From Aquilonibacter sp963703325 (GTDB lineage: Bacteria > Vulcanimicrobiota > Vulcanimicrobiia > Vulcanimicrobiales > Vulcanimicrobiaceae), in contig OY969805.1 in NCBI GenBank assembly GCA_963703325.1, positions 2,046,001 to 2,110,000 of the forward strand: 64,000 nucleotides of DNA, in the 5' to 3' direction. Positions 1 to 8,220 of this stretch are shown here, piece by piece (within the stretch, counting starts at the first letter, position 1; every line of letters begins with the position of its first letter). Under the pieces are notes generated by a model, which was given only the letters and a program-made list of their open reading frames with translations, was not told where the DNA came from and did no database searches. The position numbers were made by a program, and so were the translations under genes.

Positions 1-24
1 CCGCCGCGGCGCAAATCGCCATGA
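1..24 (+). CDS. 3' tail of an upstream gene (partial)
   Basis: The first 24 bases can be read as codons ending in TGA that overlaps the xseA ATG (ATGA), giving a basic tail ending RRKSP. The same overlap style recurs throughout the following operon, so an upstream co-transcribed gene is likely. In related operons this position is often held by nusB or folD, but nothing here identifies it. Confidence 0.3.
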   Translation, partial: PPRRKSP

Positions 25-1289
25 GCGTCGAGGCACCACGCCGCGTCGAGGGCGTGAGCCGGGTCGTTGCCTACATCGCGCGCTTGATCGGGGAGAGCAA
101 AGCGCTGCGCGGCGTTGCCGTGCGCGGCGAGGTCTCCGGATTATCGAATAAGAACGGGCGCCTGTACTTCGACCTCAAAGAAGGCAATGACGTTCTCAAT
201 TGCGTCGTCTGGTCGAATGCGGTAGCCAAACTGCCCGCGTTCAACAATGGCGACGAAGTCATTGTTTCCGGCGACTTTGGCGCCTATACGGCGCGCAGCG
301 CCTATCAACTTTCGGTCATCGCCCTCGAATTAACGGGCATCGGCAAACTCTATGCACGCGTAGAAGCGTTGCGTAAGCGCCTTCTCGCCGAAGGGCTCTT
401 TGACGCTGCTCGGAAGCGACCCATGCCGAGTTTTCCGCAGCGCGTAGCGCTGGTTTCAGCGCGTGGTCACGGAGCCGAAGATTTTCTGACGACGATGGCC
501 AAGCGCGCACCGCACATCGCGATCGACTTCATCGAAACGCGCGTGCAAGGCGTCGGGGCAGCGATCGATATTGCCGACGCCATCGATCGCGCGTCGTCGC
601 TGCCGGTCGACGTCATCGTGCTCGCACGCGGCGGCGGAAGCTATGAGGATCTCTTCGCCTTCAATGAAGAGCCGGTCGTGCGCGCGATCGTGCGCGCCAA
701 GCATCCGGTGCTTACCGCGATTGCCCATACGGCGAATCTCCACTTGGCCGACGCGGCCGCCGATCGCGTGGCCGAGACGCCGTCAAACGGCGCGCAGTAC
801 TTTGGCGAAATCCGTGACGCCTACGCGCGGCGCTTGGAAGCGCTCAACGAGCGGCTCAACCGGGCGTTGAAAGAGAAGCAGCGCGCGCGCGCGCAGCGCT
901 ACGACTACGCGAGCGTGGCGCTGATCCGCATCGCCCGTGAATTCGTGGAGCACAAGCGCCAGCGGCTGCTGATGATCGAGCGCCGGCTCACGGCGCAGAC
1001 GCCGGTGGCGCGTCTGACGGCACGCGAGCGCCGCGTCGCCGAGCTGCAAGGCCGGCTGCGAGCCCTTGCGCGCGGCTACACCGTTCCATTGCTCGGCCGC
1101 ACCCAGGTGCTCAACACGCTGCTGGATTTGCACGACCCGCAACGTCCGCTCGAACGCGGTTTTGCCATGATTTTTCACGACGGTTCGCTGGTGCGCGATG
1201 CGCGCTCGGTGCCGATCGGGAGCCTGATCGAAGCGCGCCTGCAGCGCGGAACGCTTACGGGCCGTGTCGAAGGCCGCAGCGATGAGTGA
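21..1289 (+). CDS. xseA: Exodeoxyribonuclease VII large subunit
   Basis: Large subunit of ExoVII, which degrades single-stranded DNA to oligonucleotides in repair; it works with several copies of XseB. An N-terminal OB-fold domain (about residues 10-105) precedes the nuclease core, which has the RGGGSYEDLFAFN signature. At 422 residues it has normal family length. The Arg of RGGGS and an Asp in GAEDFL are kept. The usual GHE(T/V)D motif reads AHTAN, so the His is kept but the Asp is Asn. It overlaps xseB by 8 bp and leads an xseA-xseB-tlyA-nadK-recN operon. The start chosen is the ATG at 21. Family identity is clear; full catalytic competence is less certain. Confidence 0.93.
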   Translation: MSVEAPRRVEGVSRVVAYIARLIGESKALRGVAVRGEVSGLSNKNGRLYFDLKEGNDVLNCVVWSNAVAKLPAFNNGDEVIVSGDFGAYTARSAYQLSVIALELTGIGKLYARVEALRKRLLAEGLFDAARKRPMPSFPQRVALVSARGHGAEDFLTTMAKRAPHIAIDFIETRVQGVGAAIDIADAIDRASSLPVDVIVLARGGGSYEDLFAFNEEPVVRAIVRAKHPVLTAIAHTANLHLADAAADRVAETPSNGAQYFGEIRDAYARRLEALNERLNRALKEKQRARAQRYDYASVALIRIAREFVEHKRQRLLMIERRLTAQTPVARLTARERRVAELQGRLRALARGYTVPLLGRTQVLNTLLDLHDPQRPLERGFAMIFHDGSLVRDARSVPIGSLIEARLQRGTLTGRVEGRSDE

Positions 1290-1488
1290 ACCAGGTGATT
1301 TCGACGCGAAGCTCGCGCGTCTGGAAGCGATCGTCAAAACACTCGAAGGCGGGGACCCGTCGCTCGACGACGCGGTCAAGCTTTTCAAGGAAGGCAAGAC
1401 CCTTGCCGCCGAGTGCGAGGCATTGCTCAAGAGTTCGCAGGAACAGATCGACGTCGCAATGGGTGACGCGCAGTCGAGCGCGGGATGA
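1282..1488 (+). CDS. xseB: Exodeoxyribonuclease VII small subunit
   Basis: A 68-residue protein of the XseB family, starting FDAKLARLEAIVKTLEGGD and forming a helical hairpin that binds the coiled-coil C-terminus of XseA. The ATG at 1282 fits the family N-terminus better than an in-frame GTG at 1264. The gene overlaps the end of xseA by 8 bp and its TGA abuts the tlyA ATG, so the two ExoVII subunits are probably translationally coupled. Confidence 0.92.
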   Translation: MSEPGDFDAKLARLEAIVKTLEGGDPSLDDAVKLFKEGKTLAAECEALLKSSQEQIDVAMGDAQSSAG

Positions 1489-2265
1489 ATGCGGCTGGAT
1501 GAAGCTGTCGCGGCGCAAACGGGCGTAACACGCTCGCAGGCGCGCAGCTTGATCATGGAAGGCCGCGTTAAAGTCGGCGGCGAGCCTGCCGCCAAAGCCG
1601 GCCAGCGCGTCCGCCCCGACGCGGAGATTACGGTCGAAGCGCCACGGCGCTTCGTCAGCCGGGGCGGCGAGAAGCTCGAGGCGGCGCTCGACGCCTTTGC
1701 GATCCATGTGCGCGGGCTTCGTGCGCTCGACGTGGGTGCGTCGACCGGTGGCTTCACCGACTGTTTGCTGCAGCGCAATGTCGCCCACGTTACTGCGGTC
1801 GACGTCGGTTACGGGCAGCTCGACTGGCGTTTGCGCAACGATCCGCGCGTGACGGTCATCGAACGGACGAATTTTCGTCATCTGCCCGACGATGCGTTTG
1901 CCTCGCCCTTCGACCTCGTCGTGATCGACACGTCGTTCATTTCGCTGCGCACCATCCTGGCGCGCGCCGTCGGCTATCTTGCGCCGAATGGCCTCGTCGT
2001 AGCGCTCGTGAAACCGCAGTTCGAAGCCGGGCGCGAGCGCGTAGGTAGCGGCGGTGTCGTGCGTGACCCGGTCGTGCATCGCGCCGTGCTGCGCGAAGTA
2101 CGCGACGCGGCCGCAGCCCTGGGCCTGCCGATGGCCGCACTGATCGCATCGCCGCTGCTGGGACCCGCTGGAAATCGCGAATTTCTTGCCGAGCTGCGCG
2201 CCGGCACCGCGCCGATCGACGACGAGCGGATCGACCGCGTCGTCGGCGAAGGCCCTCAAGCGTGA
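1489..2265 (+). CDS. tlyA: TlyA family rRNA 2'-O-methyltransferase
   Basis: A 258-residue protein with an N-terminal S4 RNA-binding domain (residues 1-60) and an FtsJ-like SAM-dependent methyltransferase fold, seen as LDVGASTGGFTDCLLQR and VDVGYGQLDWRLRND. Family members methylate the 2'-O of C1409 in 16S and often C1920 in 23S rRNA. Some were first described as hemolysins, but methylation is the likely role. The ATG follows the xseB stop directly and the gene overlaps nadK by 4 bp (GTGA). Confidence 0.93.
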   Translation: MRLDEAVAAQTGVTRSQARSLIMEGRVKVGGEPAAKAGQRVRPDAEITVEAPRRFVSRGGEKLEAALDAFAIHVRGLRALDVGASTGGFTDCLLQRNVAHVTAVDVGYGQLDWRLRNDPRVTVIERTNFRHLPDDAFASPFDLVVIDTSFISLRTILARAVGYLAPNGLVVALVKPQFEAGRERVGSGGVVRDPVVHRAVLREVRDAAAALGLPMAALIASPLLGPAGNREFLAELRAGTAPIDDERIDRVVGEGPQA

Positions 2266-3134
2266 TCAAGCTCGCTGTCGGCCGCAAGCTCATTGCACTC
2301 TACGTGGACGTAGCGCGCGATACGGCCCGTGCGCTGGCAGCTCAGATCGCTTCGAGTTTTCGCACGCACGGCTACGAGATTGCGACATGGAAGGGCCAAC
2401 AGGGTGTGGCGGAACTCGCGACCAACGGCGCGCAGGCCGAAGATGCGATGCTCTTCATCACCGTCGGCGGTGATGGTACCCTGCTGCGCGCGGCGCGTGT
2501 TGCCACCGCGATCGGTGCGCCACTGCTGGGCATCAACACCGGGCGCTTGGGGTTCTTGACCGAACTCGACGACAGCGATCCGCGGATCGCGCAGTTACCC
2601 CAGCTCGTCGACGCAGGGCTACTCATCGATGAACGCACCGCGCTCGAAGCCGTGTACGGCGGGCGTACGTACTTTGCGCTCAACGACGTCGTGGTGCGCA
2701 AAGGCGACGTGTCACGCGTCGTGCCGTTCGGTCTCAGTCTGGACAACGAGCACATTGCCGACATTCCGGCCGACGGTATCTGCGTCGCCACGGCGACCGG
2801 CTCAACCGCCTATTTCCTCTCGGCCGGCGGCTCGATCATTTCACCGCGCGTCGATGCCTTCGGCATCTCGCCGTTGCTGCCGCACACGCTCTTTTCACGG
2901 CCGCTGATCGTTCCGGCAACCTCGGAGATCGGCGTCAGCTGCGATTCCGAGGTTGCGCATGCGCACCTCGAGTGTGACGGCGACGTGCTGGCGGAGATCG
3001 GGCCGAACACGATGGTCAACGTGCGGCGGAATCCCAAGAGCGTACGCTTCGCGCGTCTCTCCCCGCTACGTTTCTTCGAGCGGCTCGAAGAAAAATTGCG
3101 CTGGGGTGTTTCCATTCGAGCGGTCAATCGGTAA
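2262..3134 (+). CDS. nadK: NAD kinase
   Basis: Phosphorylates NAD to NADP using ATP or polyphosphate; cytoplasmic. The GGDGT motif is at residues 69-73, followed by LLGINTGRLGFLTEL and the NE/D plus ATATGSTAY region that binds NAD. At 290 residues it is of normal length. The start is a GTG overlapping the tlyA stop (GTGA). The position between tlyA and recN is a common Terrabacteria arrangement. Confidence 0.95.
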   Translation: MIKLAVGRKLIALYVDVARDTARALAAQIASSFRTHGYEIATWKGQQGVAELATNGAQAEDAMLFITVGGDGTLLRAARVATAIGAPLLGINTGRLGFLTELDDSDPRIAQLPQLVDAGLLIDERTALEAVYGGRTYFALNDVVVRKGDVSRVVPFGLSLDNEHIADIPADGICVATATGSTAYFLSAGGSIISPRVDAFGISPLLPHTLFSRPLIVPATSEIGVSCDSEVAHAHLECDGDVLAEIGPNTMVNVRRNPKSVRFARLSPLRFFERLEEKLRWGVSIRAVNR

Positions 3135-3143
3135 GGTTCTTGC

Positions 3144-4775
3144 GTGCTGACGCGGCTCGAGATCGAGAACTACGGCTTGATCGCTCGCGGCGCGATCGAG
3201 TTTAGTTCGGGCGCGACGATCTTTACCGGTGAGACCGGATCGGGGAAGACAATGATTCTGGGCGCGCTCGGCTTTGTATTGGGCGAACGCGCCAGCGCCG
3301 ATGTCGTTCGGCGCGGCGTCGCGCGTGCTGCGGTGACGCTGGCCTTCGATCCCGGCGATGCATTGCGAGAGCGCCTGACCGCCGAAGGCTATGAGCTCGA
3401 TTCCGGCGAGGAGGCGACGATCGTGCGCGAGATGAGCGACGCCGGCAAATCGAGCGTGCGTCTCAACGGCCGCGCGACGACCGCCGGTTTCGTTCGCGAG
3501 ATCGGCGCCGAGATCGCGGAGATCGTGGGGCAGCACGATGCACAACGATTGCTTGCGCCGGCGTATCACGTCGAACTGCTCGATCGCTTCGGAGGTCCGC
3601 CGGCCATCGCCGCGCGCGACGCTGCCGCGGCGTCACGCGAGTGCGTCGAAGCCTACGCGCGCGAACTGCGCGCACTCGAAGGCGATGAGCGCCGCGCGCA
3701 AGAGCGTTACGCCGATGCACGCTACGTCGCAGAAGAGATCGAAGGCGCCGTGCCGGAGCTGGGCGAGGATGAGCGGCTGACCGAGCGGCGCCGCTATTTG
3801 GACAACGTCGAGCGGATTGTCGCCGCGCTGCGCAGCGCGCACGATGCACTCGGCGGCGAGGATGCAAGCGCGACCGGCGCGCTCGGCGTCGCTGCGAGCG
3901 CGTTGCGCGGCATCGCCGACATCTCGGCAGATCTGCGGGCCATGGCCGACGGCGCCGCCGCGCTGCAAAGCGAAACGACCGAGCTCGCCACGCAACTCGC
4001 CCGCGAACTCGATGCCACGGAATTCAATGCAAGTGAGCTCGAGGCGATCAACGCTCGGCTCGACGTGCTCGATCGGCTCAAGCGCAAGCATGGCGGGACG
4101 ATCGAGGCGGTGCTGGCAGCTGCCGTCGAAGCGCGCCGGACCGTCGAGGCGTTCGAGTTGCGCAACGAACGTGCGGCGGAGGTTGCGGCAAATGTGCGCG
4201 AGGCGGAGACAGCGCTTGTGGCGGATGAAGCACGCTTGCGCGCCATTCGCGAGGAGGCAGCTGCCCGGCTACGGACCGCGATGGAGCGTGAGCTTGGTGC
4301 GCTGGCGCTTGGCTCTGCGCGGTTCGACGTGTCGTTTGAACCGATCGAATTTGTCTTTGCAGCGAACGCGGGCGAGCCGCTCCGTCCGCTAGCGCGCGCA
4401 GCGTCGGGCGGTGAACTGTCCCGCGTCCTGCTCGCGCTCATCGTGAGTCTAGCAGGCGCGCGCGAGCGCACCCCGCTGATCTTCGATGAAATCGACACCG
4501 GCATCGGCGGGGTGACGGCCACGGCGGTCGGAGCGCGAATCGGACGGCTGGCAAGCGAAGGTCAAGTGGTTTGCGTGACCCACCTCGCGCAACTCGCGAC
4601 GTGGTCGGATCGCCACTACGTGCTCGAAAAGCTCGAAGCGCGCGATTCGACGACGATCTCGGTGCGGGAGATCTCGGGCGAGGAGGCGCGTGCCGCCGAG
4701 CTTGCGCGGATGCTCTCGGGAGAATCGCACGAGGTCGCGCTCGAGCATGCGCGGATGCTCCTGCGCGCGCGATGA
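3144..4775 (+). CDS. recN: DNA repair protein RecN
   Basis: SMC-like ATPase that acts early in double-strand break repair. Walker A GETGSGKT lies at about residues 29-36. A long, charged Ala/Glu/Arg-rich coiled-coil region fills the centre. The ABC signature ASGGELSR (about 420) and Walker B LIFDEIDTGIGG (about 445) are near the C-terminus, followed by the VTHLAQLATWSD segment. The 543-residue length is usual. It starts with GTG 9 bases after nadK and overlaps the next gene by ATGA, linking it to the split LigD genes and hence to end-joining. Confidence 0.95.
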   Translation: MLTRLEIENYGLIARGAIEFSSGATIFTGETGSGKTMILGALGFVLGERASADVVRRGVARAAVTLAFDPGDALRERLTAEGYELDSGEEATIVREMSDAGKSSVRLNGRATTAGFVREIGAEIAEIVGQHDAQRLLAPAYHVELLDRFGGPPAIAARDAAAASRECVEAYARELRALEGDERRAQERYADARYVAEEIEGAVPELGEDERLTERRRYLDNVERIVAALRSAHDALGGEDASATGALGVAASALRGIADISADLRAMADGAAALQSETTELATQLARELDATEFNASELEAINARLDVLDRLKRKHGGTIEAVLAAAVEARRTVEAFELRNERAAEVAANVREAETALVADEARLRAIREEAAARLRTAMERELGALALGSARFDVSFEPIEFVFAANAGEPLRPLARAASGGELSRVLLALIVSLAGARERTPLIFDEIDTGIGGVTATAVGARIGRLASEGQVVCVTHLAQLATWSDRHYVLEKLEARDSTTISVREISGEEARAAELARMLSGESHEVALEHARMLLRAR

Positions 4776-5704
4776 CAATACCGCGCGACCGCGACGATGC
4801 CACGATCGCAGCCGGCCGCAATCGCGTCACACTTACCAACCTTCCGAAGGTGTTCTTCCCGGCCGTCGGCGTGACCAAAGGCGATCTATTGCAATACTAC
4901 GCCGACGTCTCGGAGGTGCTGTTGCCGCACATTGCGGAACGCGCCATGGTGATGAAGCGCTATCCGCATGGTGCCGCCGGCGAGTTCTTTTTCATGAAGC
5001 GTGTGCCCCAGCCCCATCCCGAGTGGCTGCACACGTGCCGGATCGAGCACCGCTCCGGCAACGTAATCGATTTCCCGATGGCCGACGATCTCGCCTCGCT
5101 TTTGTGGATTGTAAATCTCGGCTGCATCGACCTCAATCAATGGTACGCGCCGTGTGACGACATCAACCGGCCGACGTACGTGCACTTCGATCTCGATCCC
5201 GGCAGCGCGCCGTTTTCGCGCGTCCGCGAAACGGCACTCCTCGTTCGCGATGGTCTCGCGGCGCTCGGCATGCCGGCGTACGCGAAAACGTCGGGGTCCA
5301 AAGGCATGCACGTCTACGTCCCGATCGCCCGCGGTCCGTTGCAGAAACAAGTGTGGACCTTTGCCAAAGAATTTGCGGTGGCGATCGCACATCACGAGCC
5401 CGAGCTCATGACTGCGGAGTATCGCAAAGAAAAGCGGCCTTCAGGTCGCGTACTGGTCGACTACAATCAAAACCGATGGGGTTCGACGCTCGCGTCGGTC
5501 TACTCGGTCCGTCCCACCGAACGGGCGACGGTCTCGACACCGGTGACGTGGGAAGAAGTCGAAGCCGGAATCGAGATCGAGGACTTTCGTCTCGACAATG
5601 TTCGGGAGCGCATCGCGACGCTTGGCGATTTATGGAAGCCGCTGGTTGCAAAGCGAGGACGCTTCGACTTGGCTCCGCTTTTGCACGCGGAAACATCGGC
5701 ATGA
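4772..5704 (+). CDS. LigD-type polymerase/primase domain protein
   Basis: A 310-residue stand-alone PolDom of the LigD type (archaeo-eukaryotic primase fold), which fills gaps and adds ribonucleotides at broken ends in bacterial NHEJ. The catalytic DLDPG motif is at about residue 140; SGSKGMHVYVPI and VDYNQN with SVRP follow as expected. A longer upstream reading exists, but the ATG at 4772, overlapping the recN stop (ATGA), gives the canonical start. The ligase domain is encoded by the next gene (ATGA overlap), so what is one protein in Mycobacterium is split here. No phosphoesterase domain is fused and no Ku gene is in the window. Confidence 0.9.
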   Translation: MTIPRDRDDATIAAGRNRVTLTNLPKVFFPAVGVTKGDLLQYYADVSEVLLPHIAERAMVMKRYPHGAAGEFFFMKRVPQPHPEWLHTCRIEHRSGNVIDFPMADDLASLLWIVNLGCIDLNQWYAPCDDINRPTYVHFDLDPGSAPFSRVRETALLVRDGLAALGMPAYAKTSGSKGMHVYVPIARGPLQKQVWTFAKEFAVAIAHHEPELMTAEYRKEKRPSGRVLVDYNQNRWGSTLASVYSVRPTERATVSTPVTWEEVEAGIEIEDFRLDNVRERIATLGDLWKPLVAKRGRFDLAPLLHAETSA

Positions 5705-6738
5705 CGCTACCGATTCGGCCGCCGTACGAGCCGATGGAGTTGGTGCAGGTCGAGCGCATTCCCGATGGGCCGCAGTGGCAGTACGAGCCAAAATGGGACG
5801 GCTTTCGCTGTGTCGCGTTTCGCGACGGTGACGAGATCTATCTGCAGTCAAAAGCCGGCGAGCCGTTGGCGCGGTACTTTCCCGAGATCGTCGAGCAACT
5901 GCGCGCGCTTGGCGCGCACCGTTTTGTCGTCGACGGCGAGTTGATGGTGCAGATCGGCGAGGCGCTGTCGTTCGACACGCTGTTGCAGCGGATTCATCCG
6001 GCTGCCAGCCGGGTGAACCGTCTGGCCAAGGAAACGCCGGCGCGGTACGTCGTTTTCGACCTCTTGGTCGACGCGGACGGCCGCGATCTGACCGCCGAGC
6101 CGCTCGCGCAGCGGCGCTCAGCGCTCGAAGCATTTGCAAAACGCTATTTGCGCGGTGAGCCGATTGCGCTCTCCCCTGCGACGATCGACCGGACGCAGGT
6201 CGATGCATGGTTCGCCCACGTCGGCAACGCGCTCGACGGCGTCGTCGCCAAGCGCCGTGACCGCAGCTACGCGTCGGGGGCGCGCGACGCCGGCGTGAAG
6301 GTCAAGCACTTGCGCACGGCCGATTGCGTCGTCGGCGGCTATCGGCTCAACAAGGAACGCAACGGCATCGGCTCGCTACTGCTCGGTCTCTACGACGATG
6401 CCGGAAAGCTCAATCATGTCGGCTTCACCTCGGGCTTTCGCGCGAACGAACGCGGCCCGTTGCTCGATCGCCTGCAGCCGCTCGAGAAGCCGCCGGGCTT
6501 TACCGGGTCCGCGCCCGGCGGGCCGAGCCGCTGGAAACAAACCGAAGAGCCGTGGTTTCCGGTCGCGCCCAAACTGGTCGTCGAGGTGCGCTACGATCAC
6601 GTCTCCGGCGAACGGTTCCGCCACGGCACGAAGATTCTGCGTTGGCGTACCGATAAGAAACCGCGTCAATGCACGATGGACCAACTCGTCGTCGCCGAAG
6701 CCGCTTCGCCTCTCGAACTCTTGTCATCCCGAGCGTAG
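5701..6738 (+). CDS. ATP-dependent DNA ligase (LigD ligase domain type)
   Basis: A 345-residue ATP-dependent ligase. The adenylated Lys is K31 in EPKWDGFR; VDGELM, YVVFDLL, LDGVVAKRRDRSY and KVKH correspond to the later nucleotidyltransferase motifs, followed by a C-terminal OB fold (VVEVRYDHVSGERFRHG). It overlaps the polymerase-domain gene by ATGA, so the two probably form a functional LigD pair. The last residues (LSSRA) and the stop are encoded by a dispersed repeat that begins at 6721, so the original C-terminus may have been altered by repeat insertion. Confidence 0.92.
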   Translation: MTLPIRPPYEPMELVQVERIPDGPQWQYEPKWDGFRCVAFRDGDEIYLQSKAGEPLARYFPEIVEQLRALGAHRFVVDGELMVQIGEALSFDTLLQRIHPAASRVNRLAKETPARYVVFDLLVDADGRDLTAEPLAQRRSALEAFAKRYLRGEPIALSPATIDRTQVDAWFAHVGNALDGVVAKRRDRSYASGARDAGVKVKHLRTADCVVGGYRLNKERNGIGSLLLGLYDDAGKLNHVGFTSGFRANERGPLLDRLQPLEKPPGFTGSAPGGPSRWKQTEEPWFPVAPKLVVEVRYDHVSGERFRHGTKILRWRTDKKPRQCTMDQLVVAEAASPLELLSSRA

Positions 6739-6763
6739 CCAACGTACTGAGCATAGTCGAGGG
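6721..6763 (+). repeat. Dispersed palindromic repeat, imperfect copy
   Basis: The stretch starts TTGTCATCCCGAGCGTAGC and ends TAGTCGAGGGA. A complete palindromic version lies at 19887-19928 in opposite orientation. Here the centre is diverged and the closing TGACAA arm is missing. It overlaps the 3' end of the ligase gene and supplies its stop codon. Confidence 0.7.
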
Positions 6764-6798
6764 AGGCACAGACCAGTGACGCGCTTCCCTCGACGGAG

Positions 6799-8220
6799 CT
6801 AAATGCGGCGCTTACGCGTGCCGGGTTCTTGTTGCGGCATCGTTTGCACGCTCGGAACGTCAGGGCGCGGGAGCGTGAGAATCTCTTTTTCCACGTCGAG
6901 CAGCATCTGTGCGGTCTGCGGAAGCTGCGGAACGCTGGTATCGGCAACTTCGCCGAATCCGAAGGCGCGCGTCATGTCGCCGCAGGTTTCGCGCCGCCAC
7001 GCGGACAGGTTCGGGACTTCAACGCCGAAGCGCGTCTCGAGCAGACGCAGCGTTGAGGTGTGATCGAAGGTTTCGCCGCAGACGTAGCCGCCGCGCGTAA
7101 ATGGCGAGACGATCAACGCGGGAACGCGGAAACCAAGGCCGATCGGTAGCCCTTGCACCCACTCATCCGGCGTTTTGAGCGGCGGTATTGGCGGCGGCAC
7201 GTGGTCGAAGAGTCCGTCGTTTTCGTCATAGACGATGATGAATGCGGTCTTGGCCCACGTTGTCGGATTCGATGTCAACGCTTCGACGATTTGGCGCACG
7301 TAGTTTTCGCCGGCGGCCGGCAACTCATCGGGATGCTCGCAACACGTGTAGGGCGGAATGATCCAACTTACTTGGGGAAGATTTCCGGTCCGCAGGTCAT
7401 TGAGCAGCGCGTCGACGGCGCGGGTTTTGACCGCGTATTCGTAGAGCGACGACGTGGGACGCAGCCGCGCATCCTGAAACGCCGCAAAGTTCATGATCAC
7501 GTTGAGGCCGACCGGTTCGCCGGGCTCGGGATCGTCGTGATAGATGCGCCAAGAAACGCCGGCCCGATCCAGCCGCTCGGGATACGTCTCCCAGGTGAAG
7601 CGCTGCGCCGAATTCTTGATCGCCGGGCCGCCGTGCATGCCGCCAGGATCGTTGGTAGCGCTCATCCAGTAGTAACGATTCGGGTAGGTCGGACCCATCA
7701 CCGAGCAGTGATACCCGTCGCAGATCGTAAACGCATCGGCGAGCGCGTAGTAGAACGGAAGGTCGTCGCGCGTGTAGTAGCCCATGGTCAGCGGTCCGCT
7801 CGCGCCGTTGGTCGCGCGGTGCGCGCTCACAAAGCCGTCGAGACGGCCGGCATTCCACGATGCGTGCAACGCACCCCACGCGTGACTGAGATCGTGTAGA
7901 CGTTGCGCATCGGTCGTCTTGGTATCGAGATGAAACGGCAGCACGTAGCCGTCGCGACGCGCACCGTCGGGTTGATGGAATACGGTGTTGCCGTTGAGCA
8001 GCATTCCCGCGCCCGGATCGCTGTATCCGCGCACGCCCGAGAGCATGCCGAAGTAGTGATCGAACGAGCGATTCTCTTGCATCAAGATGACGAAGTGCTC
8101 GATATCGGAGAGTTTGGCCGGTGCGGCCTGCGCCAGCGCCGGACGAACCCATTCGACGTAGGGCAATGCCGCCGCGCCGGCGAGGCCGGCGATGAAGTGC
8201 GAGCGCTTAAGGGATTTCAT
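6799..8220 (-). CDS. Secreted phosphoesterase (phospholipase C / acid phosphatase family)
   Basis: A 473-residue member of the bacterial phosphoesterase family that includes phospholipase C and AcpA-type acid phosphatases, which cleave phosphomonoesters or phospholipid head groups. The catalytic region is recognisable from VILMQENRSFDHYFG (about residues 44-58), and later blocks YDENDGLFDHVPPP and FDHTSTLRLLETRFG are typical. An N-terminal hydrophobic segment with an ALA-QA junction near residue 30 looks like a signal peptide, so the product is exported. The ATG overlaps the pyk 3' end by 14 bp. Substrate cannot be fixed from sequence; no Pho box is visible upstream. Confidence 0.85.
   Translation of the reverse strand: MKSLKRSHFIAGLAGAAALPYVEWVRPALAQAAPAKLSDIEHFVILMQENRSFDHYFGMLSGVRGYSDPGAGMLLNGNTVFHQPDGARRDGYVLPFHLDTKTTDAQRLHDLSHAWGALHASWNAGRLDGFVSAHRATNGASGPLTMGYYTRDDLPFYYALADAFTICDGYHCSVMGPTYPNRYYWMSATNDPGGMHGGPAIKNSAQRFTWETYPERLDRAGVSWRIYHDDPEPGEPVGLNVIMNFAAFQDARLRPTSSLYEYAVKTRAVDALLNDLRTGNLPQVSWIIPPYTCCEHPDELPAAGENYVRQIVEALTSNPTTWAKTAFIIVYDENDGLFDHVPPPIPPLKTPDEWVQGLPIGLGFRVPALIVSPFTRGGYVCGETFDHTSTLRLLETRFGVEVPNLSAWRRETCGDMTRAFGFGEVADTSVPQLPQTAQMLLDVEKEILTLPRPDVPSVQTMPQQEPGTRKRRI

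Noticed and set aside
7153..7899. Plus-strand frame inside the phosphoesterase gene
   Set aside because: Antisense of a recognisable enzyme and without a plausible start or product.
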